Assembly: GCA_026874595.1 (NCBI GenBank)
Contig: CM049307.1
Coordinates: forward strand, 19,197,079 to 19,261,078
Source of the DNA: Sipunculus nudus
Taxonomy: Eukaryota; Annelida; Sipuncula; Golfingiida; Sipunculidae
Length of the DNA: 64,000 bases
Direction of reading: 5' to 3'
The notes under the pieces are model-generated. The model searched no databases and was not told where the DNA came from. It worked only from the letters and a program-made list of their open reading frames with translations. A program made the position numbers and the translations under genes. Positions 12,961 through 23,031 of the stretch are shown here, in pieces (position 1 is the stretch's first letter; each line of letters starts with the position of its first letter).

Positions 12961-13080
12961 GGATCCAGGGGAGGATCAAGGGGGCCCGCCTCAAGCTTTT
13001 TTAAGGGTTGCATACCTATTGCTTCGTCCTGCCCCCCCCCCCCTTCTTTCTGAAATAGGGGACCTTTTTTAAGGGTCTTG
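12961..13080. repeat. GGATCCAGG / poly-C element end (C12 tract)
   Basis: GGATCCAGGGGAGGATCAAG at 12961 leads within about 70 bp to a C12 run (13032-13043) and then CTTCTTTC and a GGGGACC-like end. The same layout, GGATCC-AGG then long C-run then a TTTTT-rich end, marks the start of each 4.3 kb unit (372-419). A similar C-run and TTCTTTT block is at 16066-16110. This suggests a dispersed element end that carries a poly-C tract. Confidence 0.5.
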
Positions 13081-13220
13081 TCATTTGTGCTCCGGGATTG
13101 CACCCCTCCTTTCCCCCATTCCTAGAATTGCCCATTGAAATGCCAAGGGTTGGTCGCGAGAAGTTATTTTTTTACTTGTTTGCTAAGAATAAACGATATC
13201 TCTCTGACGGGGCTGACGAC

Positions 13221-13357
13221 CGGTTGGCAAATGGAAGGTGTTAGTGCCGCCAGTCGGCAATTTTTGTGTGGGCTGCCCTTTACCATTGAACAAGTCGGCA
13301 AACAACGACAATCAACGGTAATAGCCGTCAGATCGCCGACCTACCATTTGCCAACCG
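13221..13357. repeat. Inverted repeat, 14-bp perfect arms
   Basis: CGGTTGGCAAATGG at 13221-13234 is the exact reverse complement of 13344-13357. Complementarity continues imperfectly inside and outside the arms. Several copies of a TCGGC/GCCGA word lie around it (13254, 13291, 13333, 13382, 13432). It may be a small foldback transposon. Confidence 0.6.
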
Positions 13358-13388
13358 ACCACCGATCATCTGACTCCACTTCGCCGAT

Positions 13389-13433
13389 CACGTGACCTGA
13401 CATTATAAATACATGTGCAGTTGTGCATCAGTC
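13389..13433 (+). promoter_or_regulatory. Candidate core promoter: E-box, TATA box and initiator
   Basis: CACGTG (13389-13394) is followed by TATAAATA (13404-13411) and TCAGTC (13428-13433). The presumed start base A13430 is 26 bp from the first T of the TATA box, within the usual TATA-to-start spacing, and TCAGTY is a common invertebrate initiator. No open frame or splice structure can be recognised downstream, so this may be chance or a remnant from a transposon. Confidence 0.3.
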
Positions 13434-13602
13434 GGCGATCATTGTTTCGCCTCTCACCTACTAAACAGGAAGGAGTCTCTCCGGGATTCAGGAAGGGAGG
13501 GTGAAGAATTATCTGACAAAAGCAACTGACACACGCTCACACACACATTTACACGTAGCGTGTCTGTTTCCTCCGCCTTTTTGTGGTGTATAAGAATAGC
13601 CA

Positions 13603-13626
13603 CTGTAGCAGCATCAGCTGCTACAG
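13603..13626. repeat. Short perfect hairpin
   Basis: CTGTAGCAG (13603-13611), 6-base loop, CTGCTACAG (13618-13626). A 9-bp perfect stem with no evident role. Confidence 0.6.
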
Positions 13627-13949
13627 CTATAATCGTCCTTACATTACCTCCAAAGTGGCTTTCTAAAAAGAAGGTGTGTCCGGGCTGCCTATATATATAT
13701 TACCCCTGTAAATGATCTTACGGACATCAGCCAGCACCCACCAAACTGGTCTTTGATTATCACCAATATATCGCCAAACAGTTGCTGAGTAGTCTCCGAG
13801 TAACTGCCTATTAAAATTACGTGACTCTCTTTTTTTGTGGGTAATGTTGGCCGAAATATTTTCCAATAGAACAATGGCTTAAATCTTACAAGGCGGCTAA
13901 CCTGGTAAAGGAACTACTTGACCGTGTGTTAAGTCTTTAGATTACCCGC

Positions 13950-13966
13950 GGGGGGGGGGGGGGGGG
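13950..13966. repeat. G17 homopolymer
   Basis: Seventeen consecutive G, one of the longest tracts in the window, preceded by ATTACCCGC. Confidence 0.95.
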
Positions 13967-14273
13967 TCTGTACGTAATGTTAGGTTACACCCGCACTGTT
14001 AAGATTATCCCCTCGCTTATTTCTTATGCTTTAAACTTATAAAATATATTTTAATAAACCACGTGAAAGATACGAGATTTAAAAGCTGGAATCAATGTTT
14101 TGAAAAATATAATTATCGCAAAATGTTAATTATATTTCTGTTGACTCGTATACTTAATTGCGAGCGCATAACGCATTACATGCAAACATAAGATATATAA
14201 AGATTCAGCCTAATGTAAGAAATGTGGAAGGAGGAAATTATGAGAACATCAAGCAAATAAATTTAAACTAATT

Positions 14274-14351
14274 GAGGGGGTTATCTGAAACTGTATAGGG
14301 CGTTATCTGAAATCGATTTCAGATAACCCCCTCCTCCTCCCCCCCCCCCCC
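14274..14351. repeat. Nested palindrome next to a C13 tract
   Basis: GAGGGGGTTATCTGAAA (14274-14290) is the exact reverse complement of 14317-14333. Within this lies a 26-bp perfect palindrome (14302-14327, centred on ATCGAT). GTTATCTGAAA thus occurs twice forwards and once reversed. A C13 run (14339-14351) follows directly. Confidence 0.85.
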
Positions 14352-14958
14352 TCCGGTATCTGACGTGCAGTAATCTAATTTCGCTGCACCAGTTTCAAGA
14401 TTAAACTTGTCGTGAGAAACATTAGATATCAAATTATTTATCTTACAATAAATTTACTACGACTTCCTGCCGAAACATCTCATTTATTGATCAAAGGTAA
14501 CCTTTTCAATGGAAACCCTGTAAGTAAATTATTTATAATACTTAGTTACATCTCTGGGTCGATTGGGACAAGCCTCTGATATTATTTAAGACAAATGGCG
14601 TTTTGCGTTATTAGGATACCTTGAATGCCTTACCCTTTTTATCTGTTTTATAAGACTGGGGACACGGTGAACAGGAGGGGTTTAGACTCGGCAAATTGCA
14701 GGCATGTGAAACTTTTATCTCGCGATCATATATTTTGCATTGGATCACAAAACTGAAATTGGTTTCTGTATCAGCATATCCCTATCATTAGGCAATATTT
14801 GAGCAAAATTTGGCATATCAATTCTTAAAACATGTCCTTTACTGTTATAAATGCCACAATAAGTGGCCCTTTTAATGTTAGAATCATGCCAAATTCTCAG
14901 TATATCCCCATAAGGGTTGAACTTTGCGGTTCATTCTTATTTGATGATATCCTGTTGT

Positions 14959-15428
14959 ATAAAACCGGCCTCCCATCTACCGAATTTTCCGGCCGATAAT
15001 ATGCCGGCCCGATAAAACGGTAGTGTCGTTAGATGTGAGGATGCTGCCAGCCAGATTTCTTTATAAATCTGACAGGAAAACGCCTGCAAAAATCCTTTTC
15101 CATGCACGGTCGAAAAATTCGGTAGATATGACGACGGAATCGAAAATATTAGCCTTTTTTCCAACCTATCTTTCCATCTATTTATAATTATAATAATAAA
15201 GTAAATTATTATCATTATCAATAGTAATATAAATATTAATGTAAATATGTCATTCCTGATGCCAATAACGAAATCAGAAGAGTCCAAAAATAAACGGAAA
15301 TATGTGGTGATCAGCAAGGAAAATCGATGTGCGTGCGGGTATTCACCGGACATCGAGACTTGTAGATTTTGCCAGCCCTTAAAAAATGGGCCGGCAAAAC
15401 AAATCCTTACATGGGAGGCCTAATTTAT
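14959..15428. mobile_element. MITE-like element with two nested inverted repeats
   Basis: The outer ends (14959-14976 and 15411-15428) are inverted copies at 15 of 18 positions, with GGCCTCCCAT / ATGGGAGGCC perfect. A second pair, 14975-14995 and 15107-15127, matches at 19 of 21. A small perfect hairpin (CAGATTT, 6-base loop, AAATCTG) is at 15052-15071. The ~470 bp length, terminal inverted repeats and lack of coding capacity fit a non-autonomous DNA transposon. I could not identify a clear target-site duplication. Confidence 0.55.
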
Positions 15429-15490
15429 ACTGGTGGTACATATTTCATTTACATTGGCGAGGGGTATTGTAATTCTTTCATATATACACT

Positions 15491-15516
15491 CTAAGTACCG
15501 CTAAGTACCGTAAGGT
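15491..15516. repeat. 10-bp direct repeat
   Basis: CTAAGTACCG occurs twice in immediate succession (15491-15510), followed by a related TAAGGTACC. Confidence 0.7.
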
Positions 15517-16065
15517 ACCTTTCCAAATGGGATCGCTGTGTAACTAATTGCTTAATTACTTTTATTTGCATCCTTTGGTGGAACAAAGTCCCCCTACCTT
15601 GTGAAAATATCTAAGACTAGCTGATAAACCCGGTAAACTGGGCATTTTTACCAGGGATGTGCATGGAGATGTATTAAAGAAGATGAATCATGGCTAACTT
15701 TTTATTCTAAAAGTTAAAAGGAAAGATAGATTTTAAGTGGGATACTCTCTAAGTATGATATGTATAAATATCTGAACATTTTCTCTTTGGCGCTGTGCAC
15801 CTTGCCAGGAATGCATGGATCGGTTTGTTTACCTTGAAGACTCGGTCAGTGATCAATGTATACATATGTGAACCAGAATAGGACGCGAGGGCACCTGCTT
15901 TTTCAAGATTATTGCATAGTTACATATTATATTATTTTTGTTAGATCTATAAAGGATAGATTGATAGAAGAAAGATGTAAAAGGTGAATTAAATGCATTT
16001 AAAAGGAAGCTACGGGAATATATATACTTTGTTAGTTGCAATATAAGCGGAACCATGCGTCCGAT

Positions 16066-16077
16066 CCCCCCCCCCCC
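16066..16077. repeat. C12 homopolymer
   Basis: C12 preceded by CCGAT and followed by ACCCCCTTCTTTTCAG. The context resembles the C-run at 13032-13043. Confidence 0.9.
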
Positions 16078-17108
16078 ACCCCCTTCTTTTCAGCCGCGGG
16101 AACCTTTCAGAATGGTTTCAGACCATTTCCCCCCTTACCCCGCCTGGAATACCCTTTTCCCGATCTTGGAGCCTATTTTTTGGTTTTGTAGGGAATAAAT
16201 CATGTGTTCGTTGGAAATCAAATGAAGTAAGAAATAATGTGTTTTATTGAGACTATATATGATGTATTTAAAGTGGGAAACCACTAAAAGTAAGGGAACA
16301 TTCAATTGGGGAAATCTTGATGGACGACCTGCGCAGCGCAGTATTGGTTATTTGTATTAACCATTGTTTCCCGCTGATTGTCGGCGGATTATGTCCTTGT
16401 TAACTTTCTGTCATTTTCCCCACAGACGGTTAAACCTTGATATGATAATAAATTCCGTTTGATAGCCGTGTATAATGTAGGAATATATGTATGGACAAAA
16501 AATAACCAGGTTTAAGGCATGTGAAATCTAAGAAATACCGGAGGCTATCATATAGACGTACATTATCAATCAAACACCGCTGAACATTCCGGTAATACAG
16601 CGCCGTTTCATGCTGGCATTAAACGGTGTAACACATTCCTAAGTCTTCCCTAACCATGAATATACCAAGAATCCTGTAAAATTGGCTTCTCGGTTGCAGA
16701 ATCCTTGTGGTTTAGCTGTATCACCGCGAGCCTCCATCCATCATACACATCTCAGTCCCAACACACAGCCTTCCTCCCGCATTATCTGGGATTCACATTT
16801 CAGTGGAGAAGATTCCTTTTGATAAATATTTATACAGAACATTTGTGTTTCCTGAATGTTTTATGAGACAAGGTCCACTTCCGGTCACGAGCTAGTGGTT
16901 TCATATATTGATCAGCATGTCGGAGAAACTGATGGATATACACAGAGATCTAGGACAGTGACGACACCCGTAAGACTTGATCCAGGAAATTCCAGAGACC
17001 CACGTGGAATTAAACGTTACGTCAACGACTGATATTCCAGGGTGTCCAATCATTGAAGTGTCTTCACCGCATTACAGTTTTTTTTTTTATTAAAACGAAT
17101 ACAGAATG

Positions 17109-17572
17109 TAATTGGGAGCTCTCACATAGCTAATACCTCAACCAACAAACTGAAAGTGATAGCTCTCATTGAGGACAAAGCTTACAAACAAACTGAAAGT
17201 GAGAGCTCTCACAGAGCACAAAGCTTACAAACATTCTGAAAGTGAGAGCTCTCACAGAGCACGTATATACCTCCACTGACAAACTGAATGGAATAGTACT
17301 TATGGAGCACATACCTCTACCAAAAAAAGGAAAGTGATAGCTTTCACGGAGAACATATCTCCATCAAAAAACTGAGAGTTGGAGCTCTTTCAGAGCACAG
17401 ACCTCCACCAACAAACTGAAAGTGAGAGCTCTCACAGAACACATACCACCACAAACATAGGGAAAATGAGAGTTCTCACAGAGCACAAACCTCTACCAAC
17501 AAACTGAAAGGGAAGGCTCTCACAAAGCTACATACCTTCACCAACAAAGGGAAAGTGAGAGCTCTCACAGAG
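17109..17572. repeat. Degenerate left edge of the 44-bp satellite
   Basis: About ten diverged monomers spaced 43-44 bp apart. They carry AAACTGAAAG where the core has AAAGAGAAAG, and GAGCACATACCTCC where the core has GAGGACATACACCC. Some lack the palindrome. The right edge shares these alternative bases, so they are probably the ancestral form. Confidence 0.9.
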
Positions 17573-18210
17573 GACATACACCCACCAACAAATAGAAAGT
17601 GAGAGCTCTCACAGAGGACATACACCCACCAACAAAGAGAAAAAGAGAGCTCTCATAGAGGACATACACCCACCAACAAAGAGAAAGTGAGAGCTCTCAC
17701 AGAGGACATACACCCACCAACAAATAGAAAGTGAGAGCTCTCACAGAGGACATACACCCACCAACAAAGAGAAAGTGAGAGCTCTCATAGAGGACATACA
17801 CCCACCAACAAAGAGAAAGTGAGAGCTTTCATACAGGACATACACCCACCAACAAAAAGAAAGTGAGAGCTCTCACAGAGGACATACACCCACCAACAAA
17901 GAGAAAAAGAGAGCTCTCATAGAGGACATACACCCACCAACAAAGAGAAAGTGAGAGCTCTCACAGAGGACATACACCCACCAACAAAGAGAAAGTGAGA
18001 GCTCTCATAGAGGACATACACCCACCAACAAAGAGAAAGTGAGAGCTCTCACAGAGGACATACACCCACCAACAAAGAGAAAGTGAGAGCTCTCATACAG
18101 GACATACACCCACCAACAAAGAGAAAGTGAGAGCTCTCACAGAGGACATACACCCACCAACAAAGAGAAAGTGAGAGCTCTCATAGAGGACATACACCCA
18201 CCAACAAAGA

Positions 18211-18680
18211 GAAAAAGATAGCTCTTATAGAGGACATACACCCACCAACAAAGAGAAAGTGAGAGCTCTCAAAGAGGACATACACCCACCAACAAAGAGA
18301 AAGTGAGAGCTCTCACAGAGGACATACACCAACCAACAAAGAGAACGTGAGAGCTCTCACAGAGGACATACACCCACCAACAAAGAGAAAGTGAGAGCTC
18401 TCACAGAGGACATACACCCACCAACAAAGAGAAAGTGAGAGCTCTCATAGAGGACATACACCCACCAACAAAGAGAAAAAGAGAGCTCTCATAGAGGACA
18501 TACACCCACCAACAAAGAGAAAGTGAGAGCTCTCACAGAGGACATACACCCACCAACAAAGAGAAAGTGAGAGCTCTCACAGAGGACATACACCCACCAA
18601 CAAAGAGAAAGTGAGAGCTCTCATAGAGGACATACACCCGCCAACAAAGAGAAAAGTGAGAGCTCTCATAGAGGACATAC
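18211..18680. repeat. Satellite block duplicated 18.5 kb away
   Basis: Three rare monomer variants recur at a constant offset of 18523 bp (421 monomers, less the net 1-bp register change): AAAAAGATAG (18211 to 36734), CACCAACCAAC with GAACGTG (18341 to 36864), and CACCCGCCAAC (18640 to 37163). The block and its partner must descend from one segment. Confidence 0.75.
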
Positions 18681-20120
18681 ACACACCAACAAAGAGAAAG
18701 TGAGAGCTCTCACAGAGGACATACACCCACCAACAAAGAGAAAGTGAGAGCTCTCACAGAGGACAATCACCCACCAACAAAGAGAAAGTGAGAGCTCTCA
18801 GAGAGGACATACACCCACCAACAAAGAGAAAGTGAGAGCTCTCACAGAGGACATACACCCACCAACAAAGAGAAAGTGAGAGCTCTCACAGAGGACATAC
18901 ACCCATCAACAAAGAGAAAGTGAGAGCTCTCATAGAGGACATACACCCACCAACAAAGAGAAAGTGAGAGCTCTCATAGAGGACATACACCCACCAACAA
19001 AGAGAAAGTGAGAGCTCTCACAGAGGACATACACCCACCAACAAAGAGAAAGTGAGAGCTCTCATAGAGGACATACACCCACCAACAAAGAGAAAGTGAG
19101 AGCTCTCACAGAGGACATACACCCACCAACAAAGAGAAAGTGAGAGCTCTCATAGAGGACATACACCCACCAACAAAGAGAAAAAGAGATGTCTCATAGA
19201 GGACATACACCCACCAACAAAGAGAAAAAGAGAGCTCTCATAGAGGACATACACCCACCAACAAAGAGAAAGTGAGAGCTCTCATAGAGGACATACACCC
19301 ACCAACAAAGAGAAAGTGAGAGCTCTCACGGAGGACATACACCCACCAACAAAGAGAAAGTGAGAGCTCTCATAGAGGACATACACCCACCAACAAAGAG
19401 AAAGTGAGAGCTCTCATAGAGGACATACACCCACCAACAAAGAGAAAGTGAGAGCTCTCACAGAGGACATACACCCACCAACAAAGAGAAAGTGAGAGCT
19501 CTCACGGAGGACATACACCCACCAACAAAGAGAAAGTGAGAGCTCTCATAGAGGACATACACCCGCCAACAAAGAGAAAAGTGAGAGCTCTCATAGAGGA
19601 CATACACACACCAACAAAGAGAAAGTGAGAGCTCTCACAGAGGACATACACCCACCAACAAAGAGAAAGTGAGAGCTCTCACAGAGGACAATCACCCACC
19701 AACAAAGAGAAAGTGAGAGCTCTCAGAGAGGACATACACCCACCAACAAAGAGAAAGTGAGAGCTCTCACAGAGGACATACACCCACCAACAAAGAGAAA
19801 GTGAGAGCTCTCACAGAGGACATACACCCATCAACAAAGAGAAAGTGAGAGCTCTCATAGAGGACATACACCCACCAACAAAGAGAAAGTGAGAGCTCTC
19901 ATAGAGGACATACACCCACCAACAAAGAGAAAGTGAGAGCTCTCACAGAGGACATACACCCACCAACAAAGAGAAAGTGAGAGCTCTCATAGAGGACATA
20001 CACCCACCAACAAAGAGAAAGTGAGAGCTCTCACAGAGGACATACACCCACCAACAAAGAGAAAGTGAGAGCTCTCACAGAGGACATACACCCACCAACA
20101 AAGAGAAAAAGAGATGTCTC
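18640..20120. repeat. 925-bp higher-order repeat in the satellite
   Basis: CACCCGCCAAC with the following four-A monomer occurs at 18640 and 19565, and AAAAAGAGATGTCTC at 19181 and 20106, both 925 bp apart. That equals 21 monomers plus the single inserted A, so the indel was copied with its block. Confidence 0.8.
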
Positions 20121-20822
20121 ATAGAGGACATACACCCACCAACAAAGAGAAAAAGAGAGCTCTCATAGAGGACATACACCCACCAACAAAGAGAAAGTGA
20201 GAGCTCTCATAGAGGACATACACCCACCAACAAAGAGAAAGTGAGAGCTCTCACGGAGGACATACACCCACCAACAAAGAGAAAGTGAGAGCTCTCATAG
20301 AGGACATACACCCACCAACAAAGAGAAAGTGAGAGCTCTCATAGAGGACATACACCCACCAACAAAGAGAAAGTGAGAGCTCTCACAGAGGACATACACC
20401 CACCAACAAAGAGAAAGTGAGAGCTCTCATAGAGGACATACACCCACCAACAAAGAGAAAGTGAGAGCTCTCATAGAGGACACACACCCACCAACAAAGA
20501 GAAAGTGAGAGCTCTCACAGAGGACATACACCCACCAACAAAGAGAAAGTGAGAGCTCTCATAGAGAACATACACCCACCAACAAAGAGAAAGTGAGAGC
20601 TCTCACAGAGGACATACACCCACCAACAAAGAGAAAAAGAGAGCTCTCATAGAGGACATACACCCACCAACAAAGAGAAAGTGAGAGCTCTCATAGAGGA
20701 CATACACCCACCAACAAAGAGAAAGTGAGAGCTCTCACAGAGGACATACACCCACCAACAAAGAGAAAGTGAGAGCTCTCATAGAGGACATACACCCACC
20801 AACAAAGAGAAAGTGAGAGCTC

Positions 20823-22270
20823 TCATTGAGGACATACACCCACCAACAAAGGGAAAGTGAGAGCTCTCACAGAGGACATACACCCACCAACAAAGGGAAA
20901 GTGAGCGCTCTCATAGAGGACATACACCCACCAACAAAGAGAAAGTGAGAGCTCTCTTAGAGGACATACACCCACCAACAAAGAGAAAGTGAGAGCTCTC
21001 ACAGAGGACATACACCCACCAACAAAGAGAAAGTGAGAGCTCTCACAGAGGACATACACCCACCAACAAAGAGAAAGTGAGAGCTCTCATAGAGGACATA
21101 CACCCACCAACAAAGAGAAAGTGAGAGCTCTCATAGAGGACATACACCCACCAACAAAGAGAAAAAGATAGCTCTCATAGAGGACATACACCCACCAACA
21201 AAGAGAAAGTGAGAGCTCTCATAGAGGACATACACCCACCAACAAAGAGAAAGTGAGAGCTCTCATAGAGGACATACACCCACCAACAAAGAGAAAGTGA
21301 GAGCTCTCATAGAGGACATACACCCACCAACAAAGAGAAAGTGAGAGCTCTCATAGAGGACATACACCCACCAACAAAGAGAAAGTGAGAGCTCTCATAG
21401 AGGACATACACCCACCAACAAAGAGAAAGTGAGAGCTCTCACAGAGGACATACACCCACCAACAAAGAGAAAGTGAGAGCTCTCATAGAGGACATACACC
21501 CACCAACAAAGAGAAAGTGAGAGCTCTCATAGAGGACATACACCCACCAACAAAGAGAAAGTGAGAGCTCTCACAGAGGACATACACCCACCAACAAAGA
21601 GAAAGTGAGAGCTCTCATAGAGGACATACACCCACCAACAAAGAGAAAGTGAGAGCTCTCATAGAGGACACACACCCACCAACAAAGAGAAAGTGAGAGC
21701 TCTCATAGAGAACATACACCCACCAACAAAGAGAAAAAGAGAGCTCTCATAGAGGACATACACCCACCAAGAAAGAGAAAGTGAGAGCTCTCATAGAGGA
21801 CATACACCCACCAACAAAGAGAAAGTGAGAGCTCTCACAGAGGACATACACCCACCAACAAAGAGAAAGTGAGAGCTCTCATAGAGGACATACACCCACC
21901 AACAAAGAGAAAGTGAGAGCTCTCATAGAGGACATACACCCACCAACAAAGAGAAAGTGAGAGCTCTCACAGAGGACATACACCCACCAACAAAGGGAAA
22001 GTGAGCGCTCTCATAGAGGACATACACCCACCAACAAAGAGAAAGTGAGAGCTCTCTTAGAGGACATACACCCACCAACAAAGAGAAAGTGAGAGCTCTC
22101 ACAGAGGACATACACCCACCAACAAAGAGAAAGTGAGAGCTCTCATACAGGACATACACCCACCAACAAAGAGAAAGTGAGAGCTCTCATAGAGGACATA
22201 CACCCACCAACAAAGAGAAAGTGAGAGCTCTCATAGAGGACATACACCCACCAACAAAGAGAAAAAGATA
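20823..22270. repeat. 1100-bp (25-monomer) higher-order repeat
   Basis: The CTCTTAGAGG variant with its neighbours at about 20951 recurs at about 22051, and GAAAAAGATAG at 21161 recurs at 22261. Both are 1100 bp apart, exactly 25 x 44. Confidence 0.8.
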
Positions 22271-23031
22271 GCTCTCATAGAGGACATACACCCACCAACA
22301 AAGAGAAAGTGAGAGCTCTCATAGAGGACATACACCCACCAACAAAGAGAAAGTGAGAGCTCTCATAGAGGACATACACCCACCAACAAAGAAAAAGTGA
22401 GAGCTCTCATAGAGGACATACACCCACCAACAAAGAGAAAGTGAGAGCTCTCACAGAGGACATACACCCACCAACAAAGAGAAAGTGAGAGCTCTCATAG
22501 AGGACATACACCCAACAAAGAGAAAGTGAGAGCTCTCATAGAGGACATACACCCACCAACAAAGGGAAAGTGAGAGCTCTCATAGAGGACATACACCCAC
22601 CAACAAAGAGAAAGTGAGAGCTCTCATACAGGACATACACCCACCAACAAAGAGAAAGTGAGAGCTCTCATAGAGGACATACACCCACCAACAAAGAGAA
22701 AGTGAGAGCTCTCATAGAGGACATACACCCACCAACAAAGAGAAAGTGAGAGCTCTCATAGAGGACATACACCCACCAACAAAGAGAAAGTGAGAGCTCT
22801 CATAGAGGACATACACCCACCAACAAAGAGAAAGTGAGAGCTCTCATACAGGACATACACCCACCAACAAAGAGAAAGTGAGAGCTCTCATACAGGACAT
22901 ACACCCACCAACAAAGAGAAAGTGAGAGCTCTCACAGAGGACATACACCCACCAACAAAGAGAAAGTGAGAGCTCTCACAGAGGACATACACCCACCAAC
23001 AAAGAGAAAGTGAGAGCTCTCATAGAGGACA

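Larger units (their letters stand above)
11622..17108. other. Unique gene-free stretch between the two arrays
   Basis: About 5.5 kb with no recognisable protein, tRNA or rRNA. The longest open frame (138 codons, minus strand, 14937-15353) lies within a palindromic element and includes a low-complexity isoleucine-rich stretch, so I do not call it. The stretch contains the microsatellite, homopolymers, hairpins, MITE-like element and promoter candidate listed separately. 11622-12290, 12316-12950, 15520-16060 and 16080-17108 show nothing further that I can name. Confidence 0.6.

Noticed and set aside
12802-13103. Overlapping frames with glycine/arginine and proline runs
   Set aside because: The amino-acid runs come from the GGATCCAGG and poly-C repeat, on both strands, not from a protein gene.
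14937-15353. 138-codon minus-strand frame, the longest in the unique region
   Set aside because: It coincides with the palindromic MITE-like element and includes an isoleucine-rich low-complexity stretch. No domain is recognisable.
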